From NCBI GenBank assembly GCA_034687125.1, contig JAQGBZ010000131.1, positions 95,710 through 159,709 of the forward strand: DNA of 64,000 bases. The letters run 5' to 3'. Shown here piece after piece: positions 13,067 to 24,370 of this stretch. The stretch is from Neelides folsomi. Taxonomy: Eukaryota > Arthropoda > Collembola > Neelipleona > Neelidae. Below the pieces are notes generated by a model. It had not been told where the DNA came from. It did not search any database and saw only the letters and a list, made by a program, of their open reading frames with translations. How positions within the stretch are numbered: position 1 is the first letter of the stretch; each line of letters opens with the position of its first letter. A program made the translations under genes and the position numbers.

Positions 13067-16000
13067 TTAATCGTCCTTGTCTGAAGGAATGGGAGAGCGT
13101 TCCCCATTTTTCTCAGGAGACTTGGACCTACTTCTGGAATCTCTTCCTTTGCTCACGCTGCGTGAACGGCTCTTGTCCCTGAAAAATGTATGTAAATATT
13201 GAAATATCCCAATTATAAATTATATTAATTTGTTAGCAAATCATAAACGAAAGGGGAAAAATTTAAGAATATTACCTAGACTTGGAGCGAGAGCGAGATC
13301 GGGAACGGCTCCTGGATTTGCTGTTCGACTCCTTCTTCCCTTTGCTTGGCGAACGGGATTTATCTCTTGAATCACGCCCACTGTACAAAAAATTAGAATC
13401 GATAAAAATTATAAAAGACCTCTCATGCAAATAACTATCTTTGAAAGAAGGCTCTTGTTCGAATAACAGGGCAATAATTTTACAAAATTTTGTAATAAAG
13501 CTAATAATGTGTTGTATAATAGAGTATATTGAATTTTTTAAATTTATATTTAAACTTACACGGAGCGAGAGCGGGACTTTGAACGACTTTTTGACCTGCT
13601 CTTGCTCCTCGTCTTTGACTTGCTCTTCGACCTAAAATGCAGCAAAGAATCAGATAACAGATCTAATAGATAAAGCTTCTATCTACTCGACACAATTTAT
13701 TGTACGTATTGCATTCGCATCAATCCTATGCACACCAACAATATTGTAATATTTTAATTGTGCCGTATTAAATTTACGCAGTAATGAACATTCGAGTTCG
13801 CTAGTGCCTGAGATAAAACGAAAAAATGCCCAATTCATGCCGTCACGTCAGAGCCAAGGAAAAAGATGCCCGAAAGAATCCTCAACCCAAGCATTACGGA
13901 TCGACAGTTTTTCCCACTCCTAACATGAATCTGTGTAGGTTTCCAAATTTCCATTTGACACACCGGTCAGAATGAAAATTTGAGGAGTGACGCATTTTTT
14001 TGCCTTACCTCGACCGCGACCTAGAACGAGAATCACGGCGACCACGAGAACGGGATCGAGACCTGCTACGAGAGCGAGACTTGGAACGGGAACGGGATGA
14101 TGAACGAGAGCGGCGACTTCCACGTCCACGTCCACGATCTTCAACCAGCCTCACACGACGTCCATTTAATTCAGTGTCATCCAACTTTTCCAATGCGGCT
14201 TTCAAATCGGAATAACTTGCAAATTCCACAACCCTAATAAAATAAACCATAATTAAGCCTCCCGAAAAACAATTAACAAACTTAAATGGTTAAATTAAAC
14301 TCAGAACACGTTGGGAAAAGGAGTCATCATAAACAACTCAGACCCGAAAGATAAGGATCATCATTAAAATAAAATAAATAATGTGAAATTATTTAATTTT
14401 TTATTACCCTTCATTCCTTCGTTGTTTGTGGGCATCAGCGTATGTGACCTCGCCAGCTTGGCGCATGTAGTCTTTCAGGTCCTTTGAAGACAAAGAAAAG
14501 AAGCGGGTGAGGAATTTAGGTCAAGGGGCTTTCCTAGGTTGTGATAAATCAACGCAACAGTTGAGAATCTATGGTTGAGAAGAAGCAACTTCATGCAAAT
14601 TATTCAATATGCATGAATTTTAGCTCATTGGTTTCATTTATAATAGGTATATTGGGAATGAGTTGATGAAATGAGAGGAAGAGGAAAAGGAAGGTTGGTG
14701 TTTGAAGGAACTTCAACGAGGATTCCACAGGTTCCAGAGCAGGGGTGGACGGCGGAAACCGAGCAGATGACGAAGAGACCCACTCGTCTATTATCATTTG
14801 ATATTACGTGTAGTGTCCACCATCACTTCTTCTTCATATGGCATTTTCCCCGTTCCCTGTTTACCGACTCTCCGTTCTTTCTTCCGATGGAATCCCTTCT
14901 ATCCTTCCTCCAAGACGCGGCCAACAAAGGTCATTATGACACTTGACACGGCAGGGCTCTTTTCCTCACTATTATTCCATCCGTCCTTCATCCTTCAAAT
15001 TGAGTCGAACGAAAGAAAAGGGAGAAGGTACTGTGTGGTAGTAGAAGGGAAAGAGCGGATTTCGGACAAATTGATATAAATGTACTTTATCTACCTCCTC
15101 GCAAGAATCTCGCCTTGTTCTTTTTTTTACTCAAATACTTAATAATAATTGATTAAAAATTCAAATCATTCAAAACAATCGAAATTATCTTCAACAAGGA
15201 ATTAAGTAGATATTTTTTTAAAAAATTTATTAATTGTGCAAAAAGGCATTCAAATAAACGAGTCGTGATGGGTGCGAGGGGTAGGAGGAGAAATAAAAAA
15301 GTTTGTATTCAATGGACAATTTACCTTCCCCAGACAAGAGAGGAACACAAAAGCATTGGCAATCGAAACGGACAATTTGGGGGCTTGACGAACGGACTAG
15401 TCTGGTTGGCCATCTCCTCAGTGGCGGCTAACGATGAACAGAACGGAGGGTCTGAGCCTCCTCCAGCGGCCCCCGCCCAACCCCCCACCCTTTCCCACAA
15501 CACCCTTCATCGTCGTCAGAGATGCAAGTGGCCAAGGCGCGTCTAATCTCAACGTCTCCCTCGAGCGAATTTAGTCATCGTCCCAAGAAGCCTTATGAAC
15601 GACCGACCCAGAGGAGGAAGGACTGTGGGATGGGGCCATTCCTCATCATCACGACCGAGCGACCATGGCTTAGGATTGGATCGGGCTTAGGGCAGAAAAA
15701 GAGTTTACCCATTATCATTCCATTCCAACTTCTCTAGACCTCTTCTCGTACTCTAAACCCAATTTTAATATAATTCTTTGAACTTGAACGAAAGCTTATT
15801 TTTAATGAAAGGTTTCATTGATTAAATTATTTACTGATTAATACTATTTTTAGAGAAGCCTATCTTATGAATGTCTGAGTAATCTATTAAAGTTAATGGG
15901 CAATTTATTCACGCGATTTTGCTCATTCTAGTCTTAACAAATTTGGATTATTCTAACTTAAGTTGTTTTAATCTTCTACGAAAAAGGCTATGAATACAAA

Positions 16001-17726
16001 TTAAAATTATTCATCTATTCATGAAATAATTTTATGTAAATAAAGTATTTAAAAATTTAAAAATTCAATTTATAGGCAATTGAAATGGCTAATGGATTCT
16101 ATGAAATAAATTGTTTCAATATCAACTTAATACCTGACAGGATATTTCTAGGAAAAATGTTTCAAACATAAAGCATTCTTGGGAGAAGGCAGCGATGAAT
16201 GTTTTAAAATATCAAATATCTAACCTTTGTGAATATATGACTAACTTTCGTAATACATTGGAGACTATTCTCAATTCCTCATCTAAAAATATTTAAGCCT
16301 AGGTATATGAAAAAAGTAGTAGATATTAAATGAGGCTCGAAAGGTCTGGCGAAGATCAGCAATTACCTGCCAAGATACGCGACTCGAAAGATTTTCCACG
16401 ATGAGTCTGTATTCAGTCCGCGTTGGTGGCCCATACCTGGAGCAGAAACACATATTTAAAATAGCAAAACATGCTTAGAACCTTTTCAATCAACATAATT
16501 TGTATTTTTAAATCATATATTTACATAGATAAATTTATTATGCTCGTAATAATTATTAATTAATTAATATATAAATAAAGAGTATTTTTTGGAAAAAATG
16601 ATCGATTTCAGTCAGTAGTTTTTAGCCATTTCAGAGGATAGTAGTGCTCATTGTAAAATATAACTCAACTTACTTGTCCGAGCCTCGAGGTGGCCCTCGT
16701 CGTGATCGACCTCGGCCATCCCGGGGCACGCCTCGAGCCCGCTCCACGATCACTCTGAAACAGCCAAAAACAAACCGTGTGAATCTTTCGTCTTTCCAGT
16801 ACGCACTGTTTGGGGCGTCCGCTTCCTCCCGTTGGCTCCCTTCGGTCTCTGTAACCACCACCACCACCACTCCCGCCACTCCCTGTCCGGCGAGAACCAT
16901 AACCTCGGGATGAAGCATGTGCCAATTCGACTACAACTCTACACATCACAGAAATATGTTTAGCTGCCGCCCTCGATTCACATGTCCAACTCTTACCTGC
17001 TAAAATATACTAAATATTACTAATCTCCTTTATATGTAAAAATAAATGAATTGAACATGAGAATGAGTAGCGATAAGTTAATTCGATAATACATTTAGGT
17101 CATTAGACATTACATATCCATCATTATCATTTAGTTTGTAAATTGCTCTTTCACGATTGAAATTAAAAATATTAAAAGTGAACAAATTTACTTTAAAAAA
17201 ATAAAAACCTAAGCCATGCTGCCATAAAAGTGATTCAATGACAAATTTAATCAATAAAGCTTTCGCATAATGCTTTTGCAATATTAATTAACTCAATGGC
17301 GGCTTTTAAGTTGCCCGTGATGTGTTTAAACGAGATGACAATGAATGTATGAAATGTTTTTTTATTTTTAACAATACCTCTCTCCCAGTAAATCCTTTCC
17401 ATTTAGTTCGTAAACTGCGTCATCTGCGTCTCTGTAGTCGTCGAATTCCTATTAGTTAAAGTAAAATTATGAAAATATTCTTAAACATAGTTGAAAACTA
17501 ATTATTTCTCGAGTATACATATTCTAATGTAAAAAAACATTAATTAATGTGAGTTGGAAGATGAGGAAAAAATTACAGAGGTAATGAAAAATGTACTTAC
17601 AACAAATCCATAACCATTTTTAATTAAAATGTCCCGAATCCGTCCGTAACCCTTGAAAAATCTCTCAAGATCTTTCTCCCGGACACCGTATGGTAAGCCG
17701 CCGATGTAGACTCTTGTTCCTCCCAT
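13067..17726 (-). CDS. B52: SR splicing factor, B52/SRp55 (SRSF4/5/6) type
   Basis: Nuclear RNA-binding protein that promotes splice-site recognition. Exons in transcript order: 17726-17601, 17448-17378, then either 16938-16807 (3a) or 16754-16674 (3b), then 16436-16367, 14481-14408, 14233-14009, 13631-13560, 13380-13276 and 13178-13067. All phases close, giving 328 aa with 3a or 311 aa with 3b. RRM1 covers about residues 1-72 (RNP2-like VYIGGL, RNP1-like NGYGFVEF). RRM2 follows a Gly/Arg linker and carries the SWQDLKD signature of two-RRM SR proteins, split over two exons. An RS domain rich in SRSRSR runs to the end. The start is the first ATG, directly before VYIGGLPYG. It is divergently arranged with the coiled-coil gene. 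The family identity is secure; SRSF4, 5 and 6 cannot be told apart as orthologues here. Confidence 0.95.
14482..16366 (-). other. Large intron of the SR gene with a GC-richer block
   Basis: This 1885-nt intron separates the two halves of the SWQDLKD motif. Its flanks are AT-rich, but roughly 14650-15760 is clearly less so and contains stretches such as CCTCCTCCAGCGGCCCCCGCC. Genes of this family commonly carry an unproductive ('poison') cassette exon used for autoregulation. No specific cassette can be fixed by eye, so this is an observation about composition, not an exon call. Confidence 0.4.
16674..16754 (-). other. Alternative exon 3b of the SR gene
   Basis: This 81-nt exon is preceded by CTGTTTCAG and followed by GTAAGT. 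It starts and ends in the same phases as exon 3a. After the arginine codon shared with exon 2 it encodes [20 protein letters not shown], then a short Pro/Arg stretch that joins the next exon as ...[15 protein letters not shown] completes the last beta strand of RRM1 and matches the usual SR-protein form of this segment. Confidence 0.8.
16807..16938 (-). other. Alternative exon 3a of the SR gene
   Basis: This 132-nt exon is preceded by TGTGTAG and followed by GTGCGT. It encodes [17 protein letters not shown], a run of Gly/Ser, and [15 protein letters not shown], joining the next exon as Q-YGPP. Like 3b it completes the last RRM1 strand (RVVVE), so a working RRM needs one or the other. The gap between 3a and 3b is only 52 nt. 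Including both is in frame but would duplicate the strand. Confidence 0.75.
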
Positions 17727-17861
17727 GTTGTTTAGATTTATTCAACTTACTCTTTGAAAATGTTTTAATTGCAGGTTGAAAATTTAATTTTTAACGAGAA
17801 GTAAAAGCCGACAGCCACATAGGACTCGTCGAATTGCAGAGTGGTGAGGGAGAATTCCAAT
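17727..17861. promoter_or_regulatory. Likely bidirectional promoter region
   Basis: Only 135 bp separate the SR gene start codon (17726, minus) from the coiled-coil gene start codon (17862, plus). Both 5' untranslated regions and any shared core promoter must fit here or in upstream untranslated exons that I cannot see. No clear TATA box is evident in either direction. The arrangement suggests a shared promoter. This rests on the plus-strand start being correct. Confidence 0.45.
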
Positions 17862-20841
17862 ATGGCTCTCACAGTGGAAACTCCAGCGTCCTTTGCATCT
17901 TGTCCTCTCATTCGACAATCAATCTGGATGGGCGCAATATTCAGCCAACCAATGAACTCCAAGGACCAAATCGAATTTTTTGAGCGAGGAAAAGAGCTAT
18001 TACTTTCTAATGTTTTAAACCGCCAAGAACTTCCTTTATCTATCTCCTCAACATTATGTATGTTTCTTATTTCTCTAAAATGTTATAACTTGTACTTTTA
18101 TCATACAGTCTATCGGTAATATACGTAATATACCGATAGACTGTAGACTTAATTATAGCATGGTTGTTATCAAACTACATATTAGGTATTACAGTAAGTT
18201 ATTTTAAAACCACAATTTAATTATCTATTGTCATTCATTCACCGAATTACAATATAAATAAAATAATTTAATTGCGTTTTCAAAATTTCTTTTAAGTGCT
18301 CCAATTATCATAATTGAAGAACGAATTGAACTGGAAACCATTGAATGGTAAAATAGTTTCATAATAAGATCAATTTATATTTTATACATTGTATTACACC
18401 ATACACTAATTTACATTTAGTCTACTTAGGGTATACACAACATTACATAATACTAGTTATCATAAATATAAACGAATGCGAATCATTAATTTTATGTAGC
18501 GCCTACAATGATATTTATTATATTGCTTGAAAAATCTACTAAATTCGCTGTATGTACTAATATATAAGTGTAGTAGTACTCTTTTCTCGCAAATAAATTG
18601 ATTTGTTAATAAAATAATAGTATATAATGATGGTTTTTCGAAAGTTCTTCGATTATAATTATAACAAAACCAAATATAAATAACGTGTCTTATCTACATA
18701 TTGGTATATCAAGGTATACATATTATGTAGTTAGCGTTGATTTTACGTAGCATACTATTTATATAAGTATAATCACTTGTTTTTCTTACGATGTATAATT
18801 TTATGAAAACAAATGAATTATTCAACATGATATAAATATTAATCTTTACTGAATGTGAGTCTTACTCCAATATTTCTTATATGTACATACTCCTCTACAT
18901 ACTCATACATACTTTTAATATAATATCCAAGATAAGCGTATTATTATTTTAATGATTACAGAATTGTAAACTATTATTACGATTCGTGATAAAAGCACCT
19001 AGGAATTGCGTGCTGTAATAAAAGTAATAATAATAGATAATAATTTTACAAAAGAGAAATCCAGAGAAAACACGATCTTGCATTCCTCATATACATACAT
19101 AATATAAATATAGGTACCAATTTTACAAAGACGAATGGCTCTAATGTAAAGTACAGAGAAACATTTGGTCAAATGGGTGCCTTGAAAAAATCATCGATTG
19201 CGGAAACCGATAGTTGTATCATTCTTTACAAAAAAGGTTCAACCTTGAGTGATTTGGCACAAGAAAGTGAATTGGCAATAGGCGATCATAATCCAACCAG
19301 TCAAAAGAAAGTCCCTGCAAAAATATATCACAAATCTTCAAAAAAAAATTATATACCACAAAGTGAAAATGACCACTCCTATTTGAAACTGAATAACTCA
19401 ATCTTAAATTTAGAATTGGTACCATTTAAATTAATTTACGCATTGGTTCAACACTTCCTTTCACTTTGCTTTATTTATATTATGTACTACGTATGTATGT
19501 ATACATATTATATAGAATGGAGTAATGATTTAACAACATGATAGAATGAATTCAATTCAATTTGTTTACATGTATAGCTTTCCGATGAAATGAATGACGT
19601 AAACGAGCAAATAGAAATTGCCTTTAATAAGAGGGAAGACATAATGGAGAAGATTGTAAATCACAAATCACGTGAAGAGCTCTTAGCCGTGAATGAAGAA
19701 AATTTGAAGAATCAGGAGGAAATCCTGAGGCTGTTATCTTGGGAGGAAAAATATTATTCCGAGGTCCACTCGGTTCAGTAAGTTTCAGTCCAATAGAGTA
19801 AGATCTCGATCGTCAATTTCCTTCATTTTCCCTTGATTGTGTAGCCGTGAAGTGTCAGAAATGGCAGGAAGTGATGTGGATGAGTACTTGAAATCGCGAA
19901 TCACTGAGGAAATCGACTCAATCTACGAGTCCTATTACTCCCGCTTCGACATGGTAATGAGATTGAAAGCTCGGCAGAGCGAGGAGATGACCAAAGGTCT
20001 GGAGAAGTTGATCGAAGAGAAAAAAGTATTGGTGAAAGGGCCTAAGCCCGCAAGGAAGTTGAGACTGACAGACGTCCGAGAACGAGTCAAGTTACACATG
20101 AAAGCCGTCCTGAGAGATAAAGAGATGTCTCGCCGAAAGAAGATTCTCGCCCGTTCCCAGACGCTTGCCAACCTCCAAAAGCTCAACGAAAGGATCGAAG
20201 ATGAGAAAAGGGTAGGAGTTAGGATAGTCCGTGAGAGACGTCGCCGAGGTGAGTTGAAGGCTGAGCTGGACAGAAAATGCGAAGCAGCGTTGATGAACCA
20301 AGGACTCAATCCTTTTGTCATCAAGATTAAAAGTCAGCTCCTTGCGAAGGAGAGAAAGGCGGCCAAGGCCCAGCAAGAGAAGGAAGACTCGGCCGCGAGG
20401 AGAATCATAGAGGAGATGAAGGCAGTGGAGAGGAAGGAGAAGCAGACGGAGATAACTAGGAAGAAATGGGATTATTATTGGAAGGAGAGAGCCGCGAGAA
20501 TGAAGAAGCTCCAGAAACCCGTCGTCTCGAAGAATGAAGAGATGGTGAGCGGAGATGATGAAGAAAAGGAGAGCAATAGTGGTGGTGGTGAGCCGGAAGG
20601 ATCCGCTCGTTCTCTGCTCTCAGGGAAAATCATAGAATTTGACACGCTGGTAAAAGGATGCGAGTCTGGTGGGAGCTTACAGACTCTTCATCTTTTCTCA
20701 TCTACTACCACAAGCTTTGAACGGCTCACTGAAAGGGGAGATGAAGGGAATGAGTCAAATACAAAGGTCTTCTCCGGTGGTAAAGAAAAAAATGCAGAGG
20801 ATGAGGAAGAAGGTGAAAAGAGAGACGAAGGAGAAAGATGA
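17862..20841 (+). CDS. Coiled-coil protein of unknown function
   Basis: Proposed exons: 17862-18057, 19114-19418, 19578-19777 and 19845-20841, joined in phases 1, 0 and 2, for 565 aa. The last exon is certain: a 332-codon open frame. Joins 2-3 and 3-4 are good GT-AG sites; the first join (STLC-TNFTK) is weaker and another small exon could lie in the 1-kb intron. From about residue 175 to 455 the protein is highly charged and heptad-like (KLNERIEDEKRVGVRIVRER, EEMKAVERKEKQTEITRKKW), ending in an acidic, Ser/Gly-rich tail. The segment NQGLNPFVIK resembles motifs in ciliary coiled-coil proteins, but I do not recognise the family. An AATAAA lies at 21009-21014, 168 nt past the stop. Codons in the last exon are more GC-rich than the surroundings. 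Confidence 0.7.
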
Positions 20842-21008
20842 AATGAAAAGAAGTGAAAGTTTGAGTTTCGAGAAGAGGGAACGAGTCCACACTTTCTATT
20901 TATACTTCCAGCAAACAAGAACTTTTCAAAATTACTTTCTATTCATCTTCTTCAAAGAGGACTCAAGGGGAGGGAAGTGTTCCCTCTCCAAGAATATAAT
21001 TTGTCTCA

Positions 21009-21014
21009 AATAAA
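21009..21014 (+). terminator. Polyadenylation signal AATAAA
   Basis: Canonical hexamer, 168 nt downstream of the stop codon of the coiled-coil gene. Confidence 0.5.
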
Positions 21015-21226
21015 TGAGAAACTTATCGTTACAGGATACGTTCATATTCATACTCATTCAAGTGTCATCGTCTCATCAAAAATCATAGTTATTAAGCCAT
21101 ATATTTCTAAATACACAATTCAAATCGTATTACAATAAACGTGTAATTTATTGTAATATGTACAGGAGCAATATGTAGAGCAATTAATTATCTTGCTATG
21201 TACTTATTTAATAAGTAGTGTACCTA

Positions 21227-21607
21227 TACAGGGTGGTCCAAAGATCGCTGCGTTTTTTTAATCGATCATAAATTTAAGATGGTTAATGCTATAAAACTCT
21301 TCCGATCTGACCCCCTCGATTTCTTCATCTAGGTTCATGTAAAAAAAACCCTTACTCTGGTTGATTTGAAAGAGGCTAATAGCCAAAAGCATTCGCGGAA
21401 ATCCCGGTTGCTATTTGCAAAAGAGGATGCGGGGTAATCGAATGTTGGTTGCAGAGGTGTATTGAAGTAAATAGGGCTCAATTGACGAGTTTACTTATAT
21501 TATACTTTATATAAGGTATATACCTGCCAATTTTAATTAAATTCGGTTATTAAATAAAAAAGTTATCACTCTTTAAAAATACGCATCGACCTCAGGACTA
21601 CTTGATA
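21227..21607 (+). mobile_element. Internally deleted, decayed Tc/mariner-like element
   Basis: The left end is TACAGGGTGGTCCAAAGATC at 21227; the reverse complement of the right end (to 21607) aligns with mismatches over about 30 bases (ACGCAGCGATCTTTGG versus ACGCATCGACCTCAGG). Between them the plus strand keeps transposase C-terminal relics: DPLDFF, then after a stop KKTLTLVDLKEA, then in another frame RGCGVIECWLQRCIEVNRAQ. PLDFF and the W...RC...NG-like end are typical of this transposase group. Only the C-terminal part survives, with a stop codon and a frameshift. The N-terminal two thirds is deleted. Confidence 0.7.
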
Positions 21608-22031
21608 CATACTCATGAATGCTACCAGGGGCTCGTTCAATGGCAGAATAACAAATTGTTTTGGAAATAAATTTCAAAAAATATCGGATTTTAGTTCAAT
21701 CAACTATTGCCATGTGCAATATGATAAGTGAAATGTGAAATGATTTTAATGAAAATGAAATGTGCAAAAATTCTATTTTCGTTTATCCAAACAAGCAACA
21801 TTGCAAACAAACATTACACATTTCATTATTTTTTGAAATCACTCCCGAGCAGTTACATATTGCATTTATAATATAATCTATAACCTTCTTTAAACTATCA
21901 ATTTAATTTAATTCTCGACACGACGGCCGTACTACATAAAAAATAAGGTGAGTATTAAAAAATTAATGATTTTTATGAGATTTAATTGTGAAAACTTATA
22001 TAATATAAAATATATAATACATTTAAAAGGG

Positions 22032-23041
22032 ATGAACGCTTTTGGAGTAAACGATTTACTGTTCAACGATTCGGATGACGAAAATGGGGTTGTCGTGAGA
22101 AGAAAAAAATTTTCCGGGTCAGAGCAAACTTCGAGCTACCAATTTGGATTTTCGGGAAAGGTTCCGTCTCAACAGAGAAGAAATGGAATTTGTCCTCACA
22201 TCGGGATGGAAATCAAACACGAGACTGATCGGAACTTCGTCAATCACTTGTGACGCTCTACTGGCTGGGAAATAAGGGATCTTACCATTTGATCGGATAT
22301 GCTCACCGGTTAAGCAAAGGGACAGTTTGTACTACAATCAAAAGAGTCATTGGCTCAATTGTTGGAAGAATAAGGAACGACATCATTCGCTGGCCCGAAG
22401 ACTGAAAGAAACGTAGTGGGAGCTTACAGGTCGTCCGGATTTCCATCGGTCGGGGGTTGCTTGGATGGAACGTTTATTCCGATTAAGGCACCTACAGTTT
22501 AAGAAGAAAATTACGTCGATAGGCATGGATAGCATTCCATCAACGTGACAATTGTTTGTGGACATGACCTTGTATTCTACAGTGTTTCCCATGGCTGCCA
22601 GGAGCAACTCACGATGCGAGGGTACTGCGAAACTCGGATCTTTTTCGAGCATTCGAAGACGGTTGGAGGCCCTTTCCCAATGCGGTCTTGGTGATTCAGC
22701 TTATGGACTTCGCGATTGGCTCATTCCTCCAATACGAAATCGACCCGACGACCCACGCGAACAACGTTTCAATATCGCACACAAGCGTGAAAGAAGAGTC
22801 ATTGAATATGCTTTCGGATTTATGAAAGTGTTTTCCTTGTTTGCAATATCTTCGTCTCGAGTCCGAATTTGCTGTAGAGGTCATGCATGCTTGTGCCATC
22901 ATGCACAATATAGCGAAGAAAGAAGATTTTGCCTACATTCATGCTGATGATGTCCAAGCTTTCTACGAGGTGGAGGGAAATGGAAATCAAAAACTTATCG
23001 AACTTGTAGCTCTAAGCCCGATCTCGACATGTCGAATCTAA
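22032..23041 (+). pseudogene. HARBI1-like Harbinger transposase, broken
   Basis: Fragments in several frames follow the order of a HARBI1-type DDE transposase: an N-terminal acidic segment (NDSDDENG), FPSVGGCLDGTFIPI near 22440 with the first catalytic Asp, YVDRHG and HSINVTIVCGHD, then FPWLPGATHDARVLRNS, GDSAYGLRDWLIPP with the second Asp, HKRERRVIEYAFGFMK with the final Glu, and HACAIMHNIAK. Reading through needs at least three frame changes (about 22580, 22690, 22830), and there are in-frame stops near 22501 and 22529. The region between the N-terminal segment and 22400 is also disrupted. Confidence 0.85.
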
Positions 23042-23253
23042 TGACATTAGTCCCGTTTCTGTAGGTCAACTTTTACCCGAATTCGGTTTTTAGCTTTAAG
23101 AATTTTGAGATGGGAAATCATAATATTATAGATAAATTTGCATTTAATACAATTATTTATTTATTAAAGTCATAAATCAAGAAAAAAGAATCATAAATCA
23201 ATAAGAATTTTAACAATTTTTTATATAAACACAATTTCATTCAAACATAATAA

Positions 23254-23903
23254 CTAATTTGGAAAATCGTACAATTTAACAGTGAACTTTAAAGGTCGCA
23301 ACTCCAACTCACGCTCCAACTTCATAATCTTCAAATCCTTAAGATAAATTTCACGTTCCAAGCAGTCATTTTGAAGTTTTCTCTTCTTTCTGAGATCTTC
23401 TTGAACATCATTTCTCATTTTTGGAATATTTATTCCCTTCTTTGTAGTCGAACAAGTTTGAACATAACCGATATTGGTTATAACCAAGGACGAAGTTGAA
23501 GGAATTGGCTTCAAGGTTGGATCTTTTAAATCCTCATTCACAATTTCGTTTTTTGGGAGGAAAGTTGTTTCCACTCCTTTGATTCCATCCAGCAATGGCG
23601 ATTCCCTTCCAATCATGTCCAAAATTAAATTGTCGCATTCGTTGTAAGCCATTGACTTTCCACCTCCATTTTCTGTCTGTTTTTTCTCGTCGCGTTTGGC
23701 CAAGGTCCTTGACTTCCAAACTGCAAATTTGGAACGAAGCTCTTCGTAAGTCGCTGAAGACTTGTAGAGTTCAAAGGTCTTTGCTTTTTTAAGAATGGGA
23801 TCCCAAGCATCTTGCTTCTTCTTGCTCAGTACAGCATTCCATACTCAGCCTTAATCATCGTAATAATGAGCTTCTTTGCTTTCGAATCAACTCTCCTCCC
23901 CAT
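23254..23903 (-). pseudogene. Myb/SANT-like DNA-binding protein of the Harbinger element
   Basis: The minus-strand reading begins MGRRVDSKAKKLIITMIKAE at 23903, hits a stop after GMLY, and resumes in another frame from about 23830 as SKKKQDAWDPILKKAK. It continues through ATYEELRSKFAVWKSRTLAK and an ENGGG motif. The remaining open frame, ending at 23254, is coiled-coil-like (LERELELRPLKF). The Trp spacing and the GGG motif are typical of the trihelix/Myb-SANT protein that PIF/Harbinger elements encode alongside the transposase, and which helps it bind DNA. One frameshift near 23828 breaks it. Its 3' end lies about 210 bp from the convergent transposase. Confidence 0.7.
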
Positions 23904-24370
23904 CTATTATATTTAAATTGATTTGTATACAATATTTATAAATAAATCACTTACGTTCGTCTTATTCTTTTGTCGACCCACAATTGATGAAATCCCCTGA
24001 AGACGAAGGAATTGTCGCTTGTAGAAAGGAATTGGAAAGAGGAAAATAGAATCAAAAGGTAAATTTTCTATTTAGAGTAAATGATCCAATTTGTTAGAGT
24101 CTATTTCCATGCAATTAATTAAATTCAACATTGCACACTACATATCATTCTCGAAATGTGATATATGATATTGAAAACTTGGTTAAAGGATTTATCATTG
24201 CATATTGCATTTTTTGCAATTTGCAATGGATATTTGCAATCGCAATCTGAAATTTGGCTGAACGAGCCCCAGTATTATTTAGTTATTACAGTATGTATTA
24301 TGAATCATGATATCATGAATAGAATGGGCTTCATGGACAACTTATCAATTAGTACTAATTATCAGATTTG

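Larger units (their letters stand above)
21628..24270. mobile_element. Decayed PIF/Harbinger DNA transposon
   Basis: Terminal inverted repeats GGGGCTCGTTCA (21628-21639) and TGAACGAGCCCC (24259-24270) bracket about 2.6 kb. Inside are the two genes expected of PIF/Harbinger elements: a HARBI1-like transposase on plus and a Myb/SANT-like protein on minus, convergent. Subterminal sequence is rich in CATTGCA/TTGCAA words on both sides. A 3-bp target duplication is not obvious, so the exact ends are uncertain by a few bases. It starts only about 20 bp after the mariner remnant. Both genes are broken, so the copy is dead. Confidence 0.8.

Noticed and set aside
14005-14250. Arg/Ser/Asp-rich frames on both strands at 13.9-14.3 kb
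   Set aside because: The minus frame in phase with RRM2 is the real SR exon; the plus-strand and other minus-strand frames are shadows of its RS repeats.
16670-16918. Reading 3a and 3b of the SR gene as one continuous exon
   Set aside because: Reading straight through stays open in one frame ([12 protein letters not shown]...), but it mis-frames 3b. Two exons with GTGCGT and TTTCAG boundaries give proper SR-protein sequence in both.
18105-18145. Short palindrome TACAGTCTATCGGTA...TACCGATAGACTGTA in the first intron of the coiled-coil gene
   Set aside because: A small perfect hairpin, but too short to call as an element, regulatory site or RNA gene.
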